Positions 9,625 to 18,370 are shown, numbered from the stretch's first letter. The stretch is 64,000 nt of DNA from Syntrophus buswellii (GCF_046097065.1 NZ_CP175563.1:2976001-3040000); one strand, 5' to 3'. Numbers and translations are program-made. The notes: generated from the letters alone by a model not told the origin.

Positions 9625-9694
9625 ATCTTCTTCTATGTAACAATCCCTTTCACAAAATCCCGGCGGACGGAAACAAAGCGATTCCGCTCTACAC

Positions 9695-9730
9695 AACAGG
9701 GGACAAGGCTTAGCACCTTGTCCCCTGTTT
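9695..9730 (-). repeat. Perfect 14-bp inverted repeat in the csp-deaD gap
   Basis: AACAGGGGACAAGG and its exact complement are separated by 7 bases. On the minus strand the hairpin sits about 70 bases upstream of the helicase start and 140 bases after the cold-shock gene. There is no long U run on the minus-strand exit side, so it could be a weak terminator of the csp transcript or a structured leader of the helicase mRNA. Confidence 0.7.
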
Positions 9731-9872
9731 GAGTTCAATCAGCTCTTTTTTCCGGCCGTCCTTCTCGGGCTAACGATGTCGGCGTTCCATACGGCTCCCT
9801 GGCGCAGACGGCCTGAGCCTGTCGCCGCCTCCTTCTCGCCGGCCTTGTTATCCCCTGAAGCTCAACCCGATA

Positions 9873-10073
9873 TTACAGTAATTCAACATTGTCCGCCGCG
9901 GGACCCTTGTTGCCCTTGACAACATCGAACCTGACTCTGGCTCCCTCCTCGAGGGCCTTGTAACCATCCATTTTGATAGCGGAAAAATGAACGAATACGT
10001 CATTTCCATTGTCCTGTGCGATAAAACCAAACCCCTTGGACGCGTTGAACCATTTTACTGTTCCTTCTGACAT
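9873..10073 (-). CDS. Cold-shock domain protein
   Basis: 66 residues, a single OB-fold cold-shock domain with RNP1 (KGFGFI) and RNP2 (DVFVHFSAI) motifs, matching CspA-family length. The ATG at 10073 is chosen because AAGGAG lies 9 bases upstream and the protein then begins with the family-typical MSEGTVKWFN; the frame remains open 42 bases further. It binds single-stranded nucleic acid as an RNA chaperone. A leader of 100 bases or so is possible before the upstream terminator. It is followed in the same direction by a DEAD-box helicase. Confidence 0.95.
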   Translation of the reverse strand: MSEGTVKWFNASKGFGFIAQDNGNDVFVHFSAIKMDGYKALEEGARVRFDVVKGNKGPAADNVELL

Positions 10074-10180
10074 CTTTAACAACTCCTTTTTGTGGTTTTC
10101 TTCCTGAAAACCCATTCAATTAATTAGGTCCGCATGGTCCGTAGACCACTCGAACCGGCAGCACCCGCTTTACCCAACAA

Positions 10181-10220
10181 AAAAACCGCACGCCCTCGCC
10201 TGAGGATTGTGCGGTTCTCT
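10181..10220 (-). terminator. Intrinsic terminator of the chemoreceptor gene
   Basis: AACCGCAC and GTGCGGTT pair around an inner CCTC/GAGG helix; on the minus strand this is followed by a run of seven T. It lies about 95 bases past the chemoreceptor stop and isolates the cold-shock gene from it. Confidence 0.85.
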
Positions 10221-10314
10221 TTAATGGATTTTATTTAATATAAAACGGACACTGCACAAACATGAGAGCTTCTACCATAGTCGAAACCGGGATGCAACTA
10301 TTTTTTTAACCTTT

Positions 10315-11961
10315 TTAAAAATCTTTGAATCCCTCGTCTTCCATGGGAAGAATCTCTTCGGGAGAAACCGCGCGGGTTCTTCCCGAAGCCAATAGCTTCC
10401 GGCCCTTCAAATCAGGTTTGAAATTGGACAGGACGGCCCGTTTGGCGCCGCTTCGGCCCGAACGGCCAGACCGGTCCGTCTGCAAAAGAGCCCTTGATGC
10501 GCCTCTTCCACCGGCAGACGTTACCGCATGGCTGGAGCCTCCTACAATCTGGACCAGCTCTGCAACGTAGCCCTTCATCTGCTCAGCCTGAGCGTTCAGT
10601 TCCTCTGATGCACTGGCGGATTCTTCCGCATTGGCCGCAGTGCGCTGCGTGACTTTGTCCATCTCCGCAACGGCGATGTTGACCTGGGAAATGCCATGGG
10701 ACTGCTCCGAAGTGGCAGCCGCAATTTCGTCGACCAGGTCTTTGATCTTGCTGGCCACAGCCATCTGGTCCTTGAACGCATTCTGGGTCTGCTGGGTGGA
10801 TTCATTCCCTCTCTGAATGGCCTTGATGGTGTTTTCAATGAGACTGCTGGTGTTTTTCGCAGCATCGGCGGATCTCATCGCCAGATTTCTGACCTCTTCG
10901 GCCACCACGGCGAAACCGGCGCCCGCCTCGCCTGCCCGGGCCGCTTCCACCGCGGCATTCAAGGCCAGAAGATTGGTCTGGAATGCGATTTCATCAATGG
11001 TCTTGATGATTTTATTCGTTTCTTCACTGGACTTGACCACCTCCGAAACGGCGCCAACCAGGTTCTCCAGCTGCTCTCTGGTGTGGGCCTGATACTTGCC
11101 CACTTCCTCCATCAAAGATCTGGCCTGACTGGCGTTATCGGCATTCTGCTTGGTCATTGAAGACATCTCTTCCAGTGAAGAGGAAGTTTCCTCCAGGGAA
11201 GCCGCCTGCTCTGAAGACCCTTCCGCCAGGATCTGGCTGGAAGATGCGACCTGCGATGACGCAGCGGACACCTGTTCCGCTCCGTCTGAAAGTCCCGAAA
11301 CGACCTGGTTGATCGGGCGCGTAATGGAAACGGAGATCAACAGACCGAGCCCTACGGCCAGGACCATGCCCAGAATGGTGATGATACCGGCCAGCCACAC
11401 CGCACGGTTGGCAATTCTGCTGTTGTCCTCCGCTCGTTGCTTTGCCTGCTTCATCTCCCCTTCATTGAGCTTTTCCAGATCGCCTGTGATGGCTTGACCC
11501 AGCGGGTTTGCCACCTGAATTACGGCCATGGCTTCATCTCTCTTGCCCGCTGCCGCCAGCCCCACCATTTTATCGCAGTTGACAAGATACTGCTCGTGAT
11601 TCTTCTTGATCCTGTTGACAAGATCCCGTTCCTGATCGCTTGTAACCGTCTTTTCATAGTTATCGATCAGCCCTTTGATTTTTGTATCCATTTCCTTGAC
11701 CGTTCCAAGCACCGAGCTGATGTCCTTATCCAGGGCAAACCTGTTCACCAGGCTATAGATCATCACAACCCGCAGATTCATATAGGCCTCATTGACCTTG
11801 CCGATCATACCCAGCCCAACGGTATTTTCCTGATACAGCGCCGTATCGGCATTTTCTATCTTTTTGATCTGCGTAATTCCGATCAGCCCGATGACCAGTG
11901 CAATCAATGCCACCACCACGAACCCGCCAGTCAATTTGGCACTTAATCTCATCCCTTTCAC
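10315..11961 (-). CDS. Methyl-accepting chemotaxis protein
   Basis: 548 residues, starting at GTG with AGGAGGT 5 bases upstream. TM1 is at about residues 10-30; a periplasmic four-helix-bundle sensor (4HB_MCP type) spans about 31-187; TM2 is near 188-212, followed by HAMP (ITRPINQVV). The cytoplasmic coiled coil carries the kinase-contact hairpin (QTNLLALNAAVEAARAGE). It senses a small ligand outside the membrane and controls CheA. No che genes are nearby, so it is an orphan receptor here. The C-terminal 60 residues are an Arg/Ser-rich linker with no CheR-binding pentapeptide. Confidence 0.94.
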   Translation of the reverse strand: MKGMRLSAKLTGGFVVVALIALVIGLIGITQIKKIENADTALYQENTVGLGMIGKVNEAYMNLRVVMIYSLVNRFALDKDISSVLGTVKEMDTKIKGLIDNYEKTVTSDQERDLVNRIKKNHEQYLVNCDKMVGLAAAGKRDEAMAVIQVANPLGQAITGDLEKLNEGEMKQAKQRAEDNSRIANRAVWLAGIITILGMVLAVGLGLLISVSITRPINQVVSGLSDGAEQVSAASSQVASSSQILAEGSSEQAASLEETSSSLEEMSSMTKQNADNASQARSLMEEVGKYQAHTREQLENLVGAVSEVVKSSEETNKIIKTIDEIAFQTNLLALNAAVEAARAGEAGAGFAVVAEEVRNLAMRSADAAKNTSSLIENTIKAIQRGNESTQQTQNAFKDQMAVASKIKDLVDEIAAATSEQSHGISQVNIAVAEMDKVTQRTAANAEESASASEELNAQAEQMKGYVAELVQIVGGSSHAVTSAGGRGASRALLQTDRSGRSGRSGAKRAVLSNFKPDLKGRKLLASGRTRAVSPEEILPMEDEGFKDF

Positions 11962-12430
11962 GCCTTACCTCCTGAATTTCTCTTGTTATTAGATGATTAA
12001 ACCCATATCTTGGCACACGAACCCGACAGCCTGATGTTCCTCTGACGCAGTCAATAACCGTGCCATGGCCACCCTTTTGTGGGGGACTGTTAAGGCAAAT
12101 TAAATGCCATAGATTGAGAACAGGGGAAAAACAGGGGTGAAATGCAAAAAAGGGAAAGTCACAGGCGGACAGGGAACGATCAGGGACCAGGGCATCGGAG
12201 GATCACACAGATTCACGGAGACTTTTTTGTCGTCGGCAGGCATAACCAGATTTTGACGGGCACCGTCCTTTTTATGCTTTTTCCAGTTCCGGCATTCGAG
12301 ACAGCCGGATGGCCGCGGCGGTGTATCCCGTCTCTTTCCTGCGTATTCCAGAACCCTTCGGCCTCTCATCTTGGCCGGATCATCGATCGACGGAACGGGA
12401 TGCCGCCGCAGGAAACGGCACTTCGCCTGC
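11962..12430. other. Intergenic region upstream of the chemoreceptor gene
   Basis: About 470 bases. A minus-strand open frame of 116 codons (12100-12450) overlaps the end of the DUF3343 gene, but its composition is irregular, it has no ribosome site and I recognise no family, so it is not called. Promoters for the chemoreceptor must lie here; none is clear, and no flagellar sigma-28 motif was seen. Confidence 0.4.
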
Positions 12431-12664
12431 TCAAAGAGGCCGGATGGCAACGAACTCCACGGTGCCTTTCAAGGCATCGGCAACCTGCTGATGGAACCGG
12501 GAAGGGAAACGGATACAAAAACCGCAATCAGAACTGATGTGGCGGGGAACAGGTATCAGCTTGAAAGGGATGTTTCCTGATATCATTATTTTTTCCGCTT
12601 TCAGAGCATGACTGACGGAATCGAACAGAACCACCTCATAAACTTCTGTCATCATATTGTCCAT
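12431..12664 (-). CDS. DUF3343 family protein (putative Se/S carrier-like)
   Basis: 77 residues. The order of a HALKAEKI segment, then FKLIPVPRHISSDCG with its conserved Cys, is the signature of the DUF3343 family. These are small proteins often found beside YedF/TusA-like or selenium-related genes and suspected to carry sulfur or selenium on the conserved cysteine. The biochemical role is not proven. The start is uncertain: ATGs occur at 12664 and 3-4 codons downstream and none has a strong ribosome site. It is transcribed away from the thioredoxin-fold gene to its right. Confidence 0.75.
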   Translation of the reverse strand: MDNMMTEVYEVVLFDSVSHALKAEKIMISGNIPFKLIPVPRHISSDCGFCIRFPSRFHQQVADALKGTVEFVAIRPL

Positions 12665-12730
12665 GACGCGCTCTGCCGGATGTGCCGCCGGCTCTCCGGC
12701 ATAAACGCCTCATCAAAAAAAGACTTTTTC

Positions 12731-12762
12731 CCGCCGCTGGGAAAAAGGGGGCGGTTTTTTGC
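12731..12762. terminator. Hairpin with T runs on both sides
   Basis: CCGCC and GGCGG, with an alternative CTTTTTCCC/GGGAAAAAG pairing, are followed on the plus strand by six T. On the minus strand the exit side also has a T run. It lies in the divergent gap between the DUF3343 and thioredoxin-fold genes, where a terminator would attenuate one of the leaders. It may be an attenuator; no riboswitch family was recognised. Confidence 0.4.
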
Positions 12763-12845
12763 ATTTTACAATATGGGGAACCGGGCTATCACGAGCAACA
12801 CGTTCCCGGAATACCGCCACAGCTCCGACCAAGGAGGAAGCCATC

Positions 12846-13613
12846 TTGTCGGCGTCATCAGAAATGCAAACCCTGTATCGTTACCTGCTGACCATCATCA
12901 GGATCTTCAATTCTGATGTCCCAGGCCTTGCATCGCGCAACCGATACTGCCGGAAAACCCTTTCCTATACAAGGGCAAAAGCGGCTGTCCCCCGCCTTTC
13001 ATCGGGCAGGATGATGGCGCTCCTCTTGACCGTGGCGGGATATCTTGCGATCAGCGTCGCTTTTCCCTGCCGGGTGTCAGCGGCCGGCGGCCTTGAGAAG
13101 CCCGGGCTCCCCTCCATAGGGTCCGGATTATACGAACTTTACATCTTTACCGATTATTTCTGCGGCCCCTGTCAGACCCTGGAAGAGGAGTTGGATTCCA
13201 CCCTGCAGGAGTTGATTAAAAGGAACGCCGTTAAAATTCATTTTGTCGATCTTCCCATTCACAGGGAGACGGTTCTGTTCAACCGCTATTTTCTTTACGC
13301 CGCCTGCGCCTCGGGTTCCAGCAGGAACGTTCTCAGAGCCCGGCGGGAGCTGTTTTCCCTTGCTGAACACCAGGATACCGTCGACGAACAGAAAATCGTC
13401 CGCAGATTCGAACAACGCAACATCCCCTTCAAAGTCTACGACTTAAAGCCCGTATATCCCGAATTCAACCACATCATCAGGCAGTTTAATGTCCATTCGA
13501 CACCCACGTGCGTCATCAAATTCAACCCCGCCGACATCCGCAGCTACAGTGGAGTTTCCCGAATCAGGCAGGGCATGGCCGTGCTGCTTGCCGCGACGGC
13601 CGCGTCGAAATAA
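12846..13613 (+). CDS. Exported thioredoxin-fold protein with CGPC motif
   Basis: 255 residues if translation starts at TTG 12846, chosen because AAGGAGG lies 8 bases before it. A hydrophobic signal-like segment ends in VSAA around residue 80, so ATG 13011 (200 residues, classic signal peptide but poor ribosome site) is an alternative. The mature part has DYFCGPCQTLEEE, a thioredoxin-type CxxC active site, and a late cis-Pro-like STPT segment, as in DsbA/DsbC/DsbG-like thiol oxidoreductases. It would act on disulfides in the periplasm. No DsbB/DsbD partner is visible nearby. Confidence 0.75.
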   Translation: MSASSEMQTLYRYLLTIIRIFNSDVPGLASRNRYCRKTLSYTRAKAAVPRLSSGRMMALLLTVAGYLAISVAFPCRVSAAGGLEKPGLPSIGSGLYELYIFTDYFCGPCQTLEEELDSTLQELIKRNAVKIHFVDLPIHRETVLFNRYFLYAACASGSSRNVLRARRELFSLAEHQDTVDEQKIVRRFEQRNIPFKVYDLKPVYPEFNHIIRQFNVHSTPTCVIKFNPADIRSYSGVSRIRQGMAVLLAATAASK

Positions 13614-13715
13614 CCCGGCCTGGATCGTTACACGGTCAAAACCCTTGCAACGTTTGTTTTCTCCATACGATACCCGCCTTCTTGTGTAAACCGGGGACAG
13701 ATCCTCTTCAGGAAA

Positions 13716-14495
13716 TCACATCTGGCATCCCGGGCAGAACCATGTTCCCCGCCCCAGAAGCCGCTCCCTGTGGACTAGTTCCCCGCACCGGTGGCACTTC
13801 TGCCCTTCACGGCCGTAGACAAGAAGCTCCTTCTGATATTCACCCTTGTTGCCAAAGAGATCACGCCAGTCGGAGATGGACGTCCCCCGGCAGTCAATGG
13901 CTTTTGTCAGGACCGCCCCAATCGCCTTTTCAACATTCCGCCAGTCGTCGGGCGAGAGGCCGGCTGTCTCGCGCCGGGGGCTCAATCCCGCCCGGTAGAG
14001 AATTTCACAGGCATAGATGTTCCCTATTCCCCGGATGATCCCCTGATCCATCAGAAAAGACTTCAGCGGACGCCTTCTTTTACAGCCCTTTGCGATCAAG
14101 GTTTCAGCGCATCGGGAAGCCAGCGCGTCAACAGCCCCGTCGTGCCCTTCTCCCCCCCCCGCCAGCGACAGGGTGGCAAAACGCCGGGGGTCCACGATAA
14201 CCACCTGGTGAGAGTACAAATCGAAGACAAGGCGACAATGCATCGGCAGCGCTGCCTCCTTTTCCTGCCAGAGCAGCCGCCCTGTCATTCTCAGGTGAAT
14301 TTCCAGCCTCCTCCCGTCATCCAGCCCGATGACGATCCATTTTCCCCTCCGCGTCACGGAAATCACCTGCTGCCCCTTCACATGTTCAGGCAGTTGCAGC
14401 CTGCTGTCCAGGATGGATATCCCCGCGATCCTTGAAGAGACAATTTTCGATCGCAACTGTCGGCAGAGGGTTTCAACTTCGGGAAGTTCAGGCAT
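13716..14495 (-). CDS. mutM: Formamidopyrimidine-DNA glycosylase
   Basis: 259 residues. Its N-terminus is MPELPEVETL, with the catalytic Pro2 and Glu3 of Fpg/MutM. The C-terminal zinc finger is complete (CHRC, 16 residues, CPGC). The family excises 8-oxoguanine and formamidopyrimidines and nicks the abasic site in base excision repair. Length is typical (about 270). It is monocistronic and converges on the thioredoxin-fold gene. Confidence 0.95.
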   Translation of the reverse strand: MPELPEVETLCRQLRSKIVSSRIAGISILDSRLQLPEHVKGQQVISVTRRGKWIVIGLDDGRRLEIHLRMTGRLLWQEKEAALPMHCRLVFDLYSHQVVIVDPRRFATLSLAGGGEGHDGAVDALASRCAETLIAKGCKRRRPLKSFLMDQGIIRGIGNIYACEILYRAGLSPRRETAGLSPDDWRNVEKAIGAVLTKAIDCRGTSISDWRDLFGNKGEYQKELLVYGREGQKCHRCGELVHRERLLGRGTWFCPGCQM

Positions 14496-14911
14496 AAGGC
14501 GGCTCTTTTCCGACTCTGACGTCTCGATTTTCGATCCGATCCGTGTCTATTCTCCTGCTGTTCGGGGGCAGGCAGCGCAACGATGCGACACGCAGCGTAT
14601 TGCCTGGACACGGTCGTCGTTCTTTGGTAAAAATATCAGTAATATCAAAGGTCTGATATTAACATTATCATATCATGTTCCCTAAGTCTTGGCAATGGTG
14701 AAGGCCGCGGAGCATTTGGTCATCCGGCCGCCCTGACGTCCGGCCGGATGCCGGGAGGGATCAGGTGTAGGATTTCCAGGGATTCACCATGAGCATCCCA
14801 TGGATAAAACAGTTGCTTTTTGTGCGTTTATTTTATAGAGCACTGACGGCGAAAGTTGTCGCCTCATACTCAACGCCGTGTCGACGACTTCAGGGAAGGA
14901 GAAAGCACCGG
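14496..14911. other. Divergent intergenic region between mutM and the phosphate uptake pair
   Basis: About 415 bases. It contains an 8-bp inverted repeat AATATCAG-N13-CTGATATT (14632-14660) in an A+T-rich stretch that looks like a promoter/operator, and a 10-bp G+C-rich hairpin (see next entry). No Pho-box-like direct repeats were convincing. Confidence 0.5.
14721..14750. repeat. 10-bp inverted repeat upstream of the DUF47-pit operon
   Basis: CATCCGGCCG and its exact complement are separated by 10 bases. There is no T run on either side, so it is not a normal terminator. It could be an operator or mRNA leader hairpin. Confidence 0.5.
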
Positions 14912-15532
14912 ATGAGAATAATCCCTCGAGAAGAAAAGTTTTTCGATCTTTTCGAAGAGCTGGCGGTCAAGATCGAAGAGGGCGGTCTTCTGTTCATGGA
15001 TATCCTGGAAAATTATGACCAGGCGGAACCCAAGATTGTCCGGCTCAAAGAAATCGAACACGAGGCCGACGTCATCACGCACCGGACCTATGAGAAAATG
15101 CACCGGACCTTTCTCACCCCTCTCGATCGGGAAGATATTTATGCCCTCGTCAACAAGATGGACAGCATTCTGGATATCACCGAAGCCTGTGCCATTCGAA
15201 TGTCCCTTTACCGGATCAGGGAGCCGGCCCCGGAGCTGAAGGAACAAACCCGCATCCTCAACAAAGCGATTTCCAAGGTGAAGGAGGTCGTCCACGCCCT
15301 GAGGAACATGAAAAATGCCCGGATGATCATCGACGCCTGTGTGGCTATCAACACGGCGGAGAATGAAGGTGATGTCGTTCTGAGAACGGCCGTCACCAGG
15401 CTGTTCGAACATGAAAAGGATGTGGTCGAACTGATCAAGTGGAAGGAAATTTTTGAACGGATTGAAGAAGCCATCGACACCTGCGAAGATGTGTCCAATA
15501 TTGCCGAGGGAATAGTCCTGAAAAATGCTTGA
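14912..15532 (+). CDS. DUF47 / PhoU-like phosphate transport accessory protein
   Basis: 206 residues from ATG 14912, which has AGGGAAGGAG about 10 bases upstream; the open frame reaches back to 14789 but that part is not family-like. It is all alpha-helical with repeated acidic E/D-rich helices (KEIEHEADVITH and the LDREDI segment), typical of the DUF47 (TIGR00153) family related to PhoU. Members are nearly always paired with Pit-type transporters and are thought to regulate phosphate uptake or bind metals. It overlaps the pit gene by 8 bases. Confidence 0.88.
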   Translation: MRIIPREEKFFDLFEELAVKIEEGGLLFMDILENYDQAEPKIVRLKEIEHEADVITHRTYEKMHRTFLTPLDREDIYALVNKMDSILDITEACAIRMSLYRIREPAPELKEQTRILNKAISKVKEVVHALRNMKNARMIIDACVAINTAENEGDVVLRTAVTRLFEHEKDVVELIKWKEIFERIEEAIDTCEDVSNIAEGIVLKNA

Positions 15533-16526
15533 TTCTCTTGCCTTTGTCATTTTTCTGGTTGCAGTGGCCCTGGTCTTTGACTTTATCAACGGCTTTCATG
15601 ACTCCGCAAACTCCATTGCAACCATCGTCTCCACTCAGGTGCTTCCTCCAAAATACGCCGTCATCTGGGCGGCCTTTTTCAATTTTGCCGCAGTCTTCTT
15701 TATCGGTGTCCCCGTCGCCAAAACCATCGGCACCGGCATCATTCACCCGGACATCATCGATAACCTCTTGATTTTTTCCGCTTTGGGCGCCGCCATTATC
15801 TGGAACCTCATCACCTGGTATTTCGGACTGCCCAGCAGTTCCTCCCACGCGCTGATCGGGGGACTGATCGGCGCCGGCATGGTCAAGGGCGGTTCATCGG
15901 TCCTGGTCTGGTCGGGAATCACCAAGGCAACGATTTTTATTGTCGTTTCCCCCATGATCGGTATGATCCTGGGGCTTGCGCTGATGATCCTCGTCCTTAA
16001 CCTGAGCCGACGGTCCAACCCATCCAAGCTGGACCATATCTTCCGCAAATTGCAGCTCTTCTCCGCAGCCACCTACAGCCTGGGGCACGGTATGAATGAC
16101 GCCCAGAAAACCATGGGCATCATCGCCATGGTGCTTTTCGGCAAGGGACTGCTGGGGCCGACCTTTTACATTCCTTTCTGGGTCGTGTTTCTCTGCTATT
16201 TCGTCATTGCCATGGGAACAGTTTCCGGCGGCTGGCGGATCGTAAAGACCATGGGCACACGGATCACCAAGCTTCGTCCCATGGGCGGGTTCTGTGCGGA
16301 AACGGCGGCGGCCATATCCATTATCGGGGCCTCGCTCGCCGGCATTCCGGTCAGCACCACCCATACCATAACGGGGGCGATCGTCGGCGTCGGCTCCACG
16401 ATCCGTCTCACCGCAGTCCGCTGGGGCATCGCCGGAAACATCATCTGGGCCTGGATTCTGACGATCCCCGTATCTTCCTTCATCTCCGCCTTGCTTTACT
16501 TTATCCTGAAACCCTTCCTCCAATAA
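15525..16526 (+). CDS. pit: Pit-family inorganic phosphate transporter
   Basis: 333 residues, about ten predicted transmembrane helices. It shows the two inverted PHO4-family signatures: GFHDSANSIATIV near residue 22 and GHGMNDAQKTMG near residue 187. It carries out proton- or sodium-coupled uptake of metal-phosphate across the inner membrane with low affinity. The start overlaps the DUF47 gene by 8 bases, so the two proteins are made together. No Pst genes are nearby. Confidence 0.94.
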   Translation: MLDSLAFVIFLVAVALVFDFINGFHDSANSIATIVSTQVLPPKYAVIWAAFFNFAAVFFIGVPVAKTIGTGIIHPDIIDNLLIFSALGAAIIWNLITWYFGLPSSSSHALIGGLIGAGMVKGGSSVLVWSGITKATIFIVVSPMIGMILGLALMILVLNLSRRSNPSKLDHIFRKLQLFSAATYSLGHGMNDAQKTMGIIAMVLFGKGLLGPTFYIPFWVVFLCYFVIAMGTVSGGWRIVKTMGTRITKLRPMGGFCAETAAAISIIGASLAGIPVSTTHTITGAIVGVGSTIRLTAVRWGIAGNIIWAWILTIPVSSFISALLYFILKPFLQ

Positions 16527-16617
16527 GACAAGCCCCCTCTTCAACCGCACTCTCGGCGCTGTCAAATCCTCGACAGAACCTTCAAGGGACAGAGGGCCCT
16601 TCGGTCTGAACATGGCC

Positions 16618-16990
16618 CTACTCCAGAACGTCAAGATCCTGGTAGAGCTGTTCGCACATATGACAGACGGACTGCATGAGCGAGGTAATAATCGGCCCCG
16701 GCATGAAACCTGAAAAACCGAAGAACGATCGTCGTAACGACCATGATCAGGCCCCACAGCATGGGCCCTTCAATGCCGACGATCCAGAAGGCCAACGCGC
16801 CCAGCATCCCCTGCAATCCACCGATCAGCAGAGTGACCTTGCGTGTTGATTTGGCTGTAATGATGAATCTGTCAAAGAGCATCCACTCCTGCTGGTTGCC
16901 CAGGGGAAGGAGTCGAATGGTTATCTCCAGGAGTTTTCCCCCGCCCCGGATGAAAAAGAAGAGGATGCGGAGCATTACGGCGGACCTGAA
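16618..16990 (-). pseudogene. Remnant of an AI-2E family transporter (PerM/YdiK-type)
   Basis: The minus-strand frame around 16700-16960 reads like the middle of an AI-2E family transporter (FFFIRGGGKL, RLLPL, LLIGGLQGMLGALAF, GPMLWGLIMVV). The family's C-terminal motif (GFMPGPIITSLMQ, then CEQLYQDLDVLE and a stop at 16618) follows directly but in a different frame. Roughly 100 residues that normally separate these two parts are missing, and the N-terminal ~150 are absent. This is a decayed gene with an internal deletion and frame change. It may once have encoded a permease of about 350 residues. Confidence 0.65.
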
Positions 16991-17500
16991 GCGGCGAAGC
17001 TGCAATCTTCGAAACGGGCTGGACCCAATCGCTGCGTGCATAAAGAAGAAAATCGGGAAAGAAGCTGGCATTGTAATTGCTAATCAATAAGGAAAGGCAA
17101 ACATTCAAAGGGGAGCTCGGAGATGAAAGACGTTACAGAACGGCCGGGAAACAGACGCTTCCAGTAATTCTGGCCATAACATCGCTGCCACCCGCAAGCA
17201 TCCGACGCTTCTCCTTCCACCTGGCCTGATAGTTTCCTGAGATCGATTGAGCGCTCACGAAATGACTCGGAACCTGCCGGACATGATCATCAGGACATCG
17301 CCTGGGTTCCTTTGAACCAATATAGACAGCCACTCTTTGGATTTTTCTCCACCCGGAGGAACAGTTCATAGAACGCTATAACATTCAGGATACTCCAAGC
17401 CAGACCATGTCGTCAACATGGCTATGGAAATCCGGGCCGTGAAACCGAGTGATTGTGTCACAGGCGGAAGCGACCCGGAATCCATACCCTTCATTTTCCC
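16991..17500. other. Degraded intergenic stretch
   Basis: About 500 bases after the pseudogene start with several short open frames on both strands, none family-like and none with a ribosome site. Together with the adjacent pseudogene it looks like a decaying region. No IS ends were seen. Confidence 0.4.
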
Positions 17501-17827
17501 ATGAAAGCAGATGATTTTGAGACCATTTTCAATGCAGATCCTTCAACCCGGTCAGGGGCCTTCCGCCTGTGGGTTGCCGTCATGCTGGATGCGGTCCTGA
17601 CGCTCAAAGGAGAACGGCCGGGATCAAGAGAACTGGCGGAATCCTTTATTTTCGACAGGGGAAACGTTTTTCTGGAGCTCATCTGCGGCGTCATGAACAT
17701 TGAGCCGTCACAATTCCGGAAGCATCTTAAACAGGAGATCCTGGCTTCTAAGCGGATAGCGATCTGGCGTAGTCAGACCGAGCAGAAGCTGCAGGTTCAG
17801 TCCTTGTCTGACAGGACGGGAATATAA
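17501..17827 (+). CDS. Hypothetical protein
   Basis: 108 residues from ATG 17501 (the frame is open to 17453). It has a helical pattern with a hydrophobic core (GAFRLWVAVMLDAVLTL and NVFLELICGVMNIEP). The layout, with a C-terminal segment of 'hydrophobic, CG-M-I-P, basic', recalls small prophage-associated hypothetical proteins, but I cannot name a family. It has no clear ribosome site. It lies in a region with a pseudogene, so it may itself be a remnant. Confidence 0.45.
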   Translation: MKADDFETIFNADPSTRSGAFRLWVAVMLDAVLTLKGERPGSRELAESFIFDRGNVFLELICGVMNIEPSQFRKHLKQEILASKRIAIWRSQTEQKLQVQSLSDRTGI

Positions 17828-17948
17828 CCGGCGGCTGAAGCCAAAGGGCGCTTGGCGGGAATCAACGAAATCTTCTTTTCCGGCTCCTGCGGACCGGAGA
17901 CGTCCATGCCGGACAGGAACAAGCCAAACCGGCCCTCGCATTAACCTC

Positions 17949-17976
17949 TTGACATCACGCATGGATCCGATATTCT
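17949..17976 (+). promoter_or_regulatory. Sigma-70-type promoter for the 51-residue ORF
   Basis: TTGACA (17949-17954), a 16-base spacer and TATTCT (17971-17976). Transcription would start about 28 bases before the small ORF at 18012. Confidence 0.6.
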
Positions 17977-18011
17977 GAATCCATTCAAAACGTGTCGTTG
18001 GGGGTAAAAGG

Positions 18012-18167
18012 ATGGACAAAGAGGATCTGGAGGTCGTGCTTAAGCTGCTGGAAGAGAACGGTCTGATGGAGGCCCTTGCGGATTGCAGGAAACAGGGGAT
18101 CGATCCAAGGGAAATCGTCTGCGACTTGATTGCCAAGTCGGAAGAGCTGGAAGAAATGGAATGGTGA
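18012..18167 (+). CDS. Small acidic hypothetical protein (51 residues)
   Basis: MDKEDLEVVLKLLEENGL starts an amphipathic, strongly acidic protein of two or three helices with one Cys pair-like spacing (C25 and C36, about). It starts at ATG 18012 with a short AAAGG site close by and is preceded by a good promoter. It is too short for standard ORF thresholds, so easily missed. No family recognised; length and charge suggest a small adaptor or regulatory protein. Confidence 0.5.
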   Translation: MDKEDLEVVLKLLEENGLMEALADCRKQGIDPREIVCDLIAKSEELEEMEW

Positions 18168-18331
18168 TCACCGGATTTCAGCCGAAAAGTCAGCACGTGA
18201 TGAAGGCGGAATCGTATTGACAGGACCAAGCGGGTGAATGGGACGTCATCATCGTTTAGATTGGACGCCGCGACGTATCAACCGTTTTCGGAAATACGGC
18301 TATTGAGATGACTCAGCGGCCAGAAAGCAAC

Positions 18332-18370
18332 GGATAAACAAGGCGGGCGGAAACGTCCGCCTTGTTTATC
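18332..18370. repeat. Long inverted repeat (15-bp arms)
   Basis: GGATAAACAAGGCGG and its complement CCGCCTTGTTTATCC flank a short G+C-rich loop that can extend the helix. The exit side on the minus strand is only mildly T-rich. It sits about 100 bases past the stop of the VPLPA-CTERM gene, so it most likely ends that transcript. Confidence 0.6.

Noticed and set aside
12100..12450. Minus-strand frame of 116 codons upstream of the chemoreceptor
   Set aside because: No ribosome site or family, irregular composition with several Pro/Phe runs at the end, and it overlaps the DUF3343 gene.
12665..12845. A riboswitch between DUF3343 and the thioredoxin-fold gene
   Set aside because: The hairpin-rich stretch does not contain the conserved bases of GEMM, cobalamin or other families I know.
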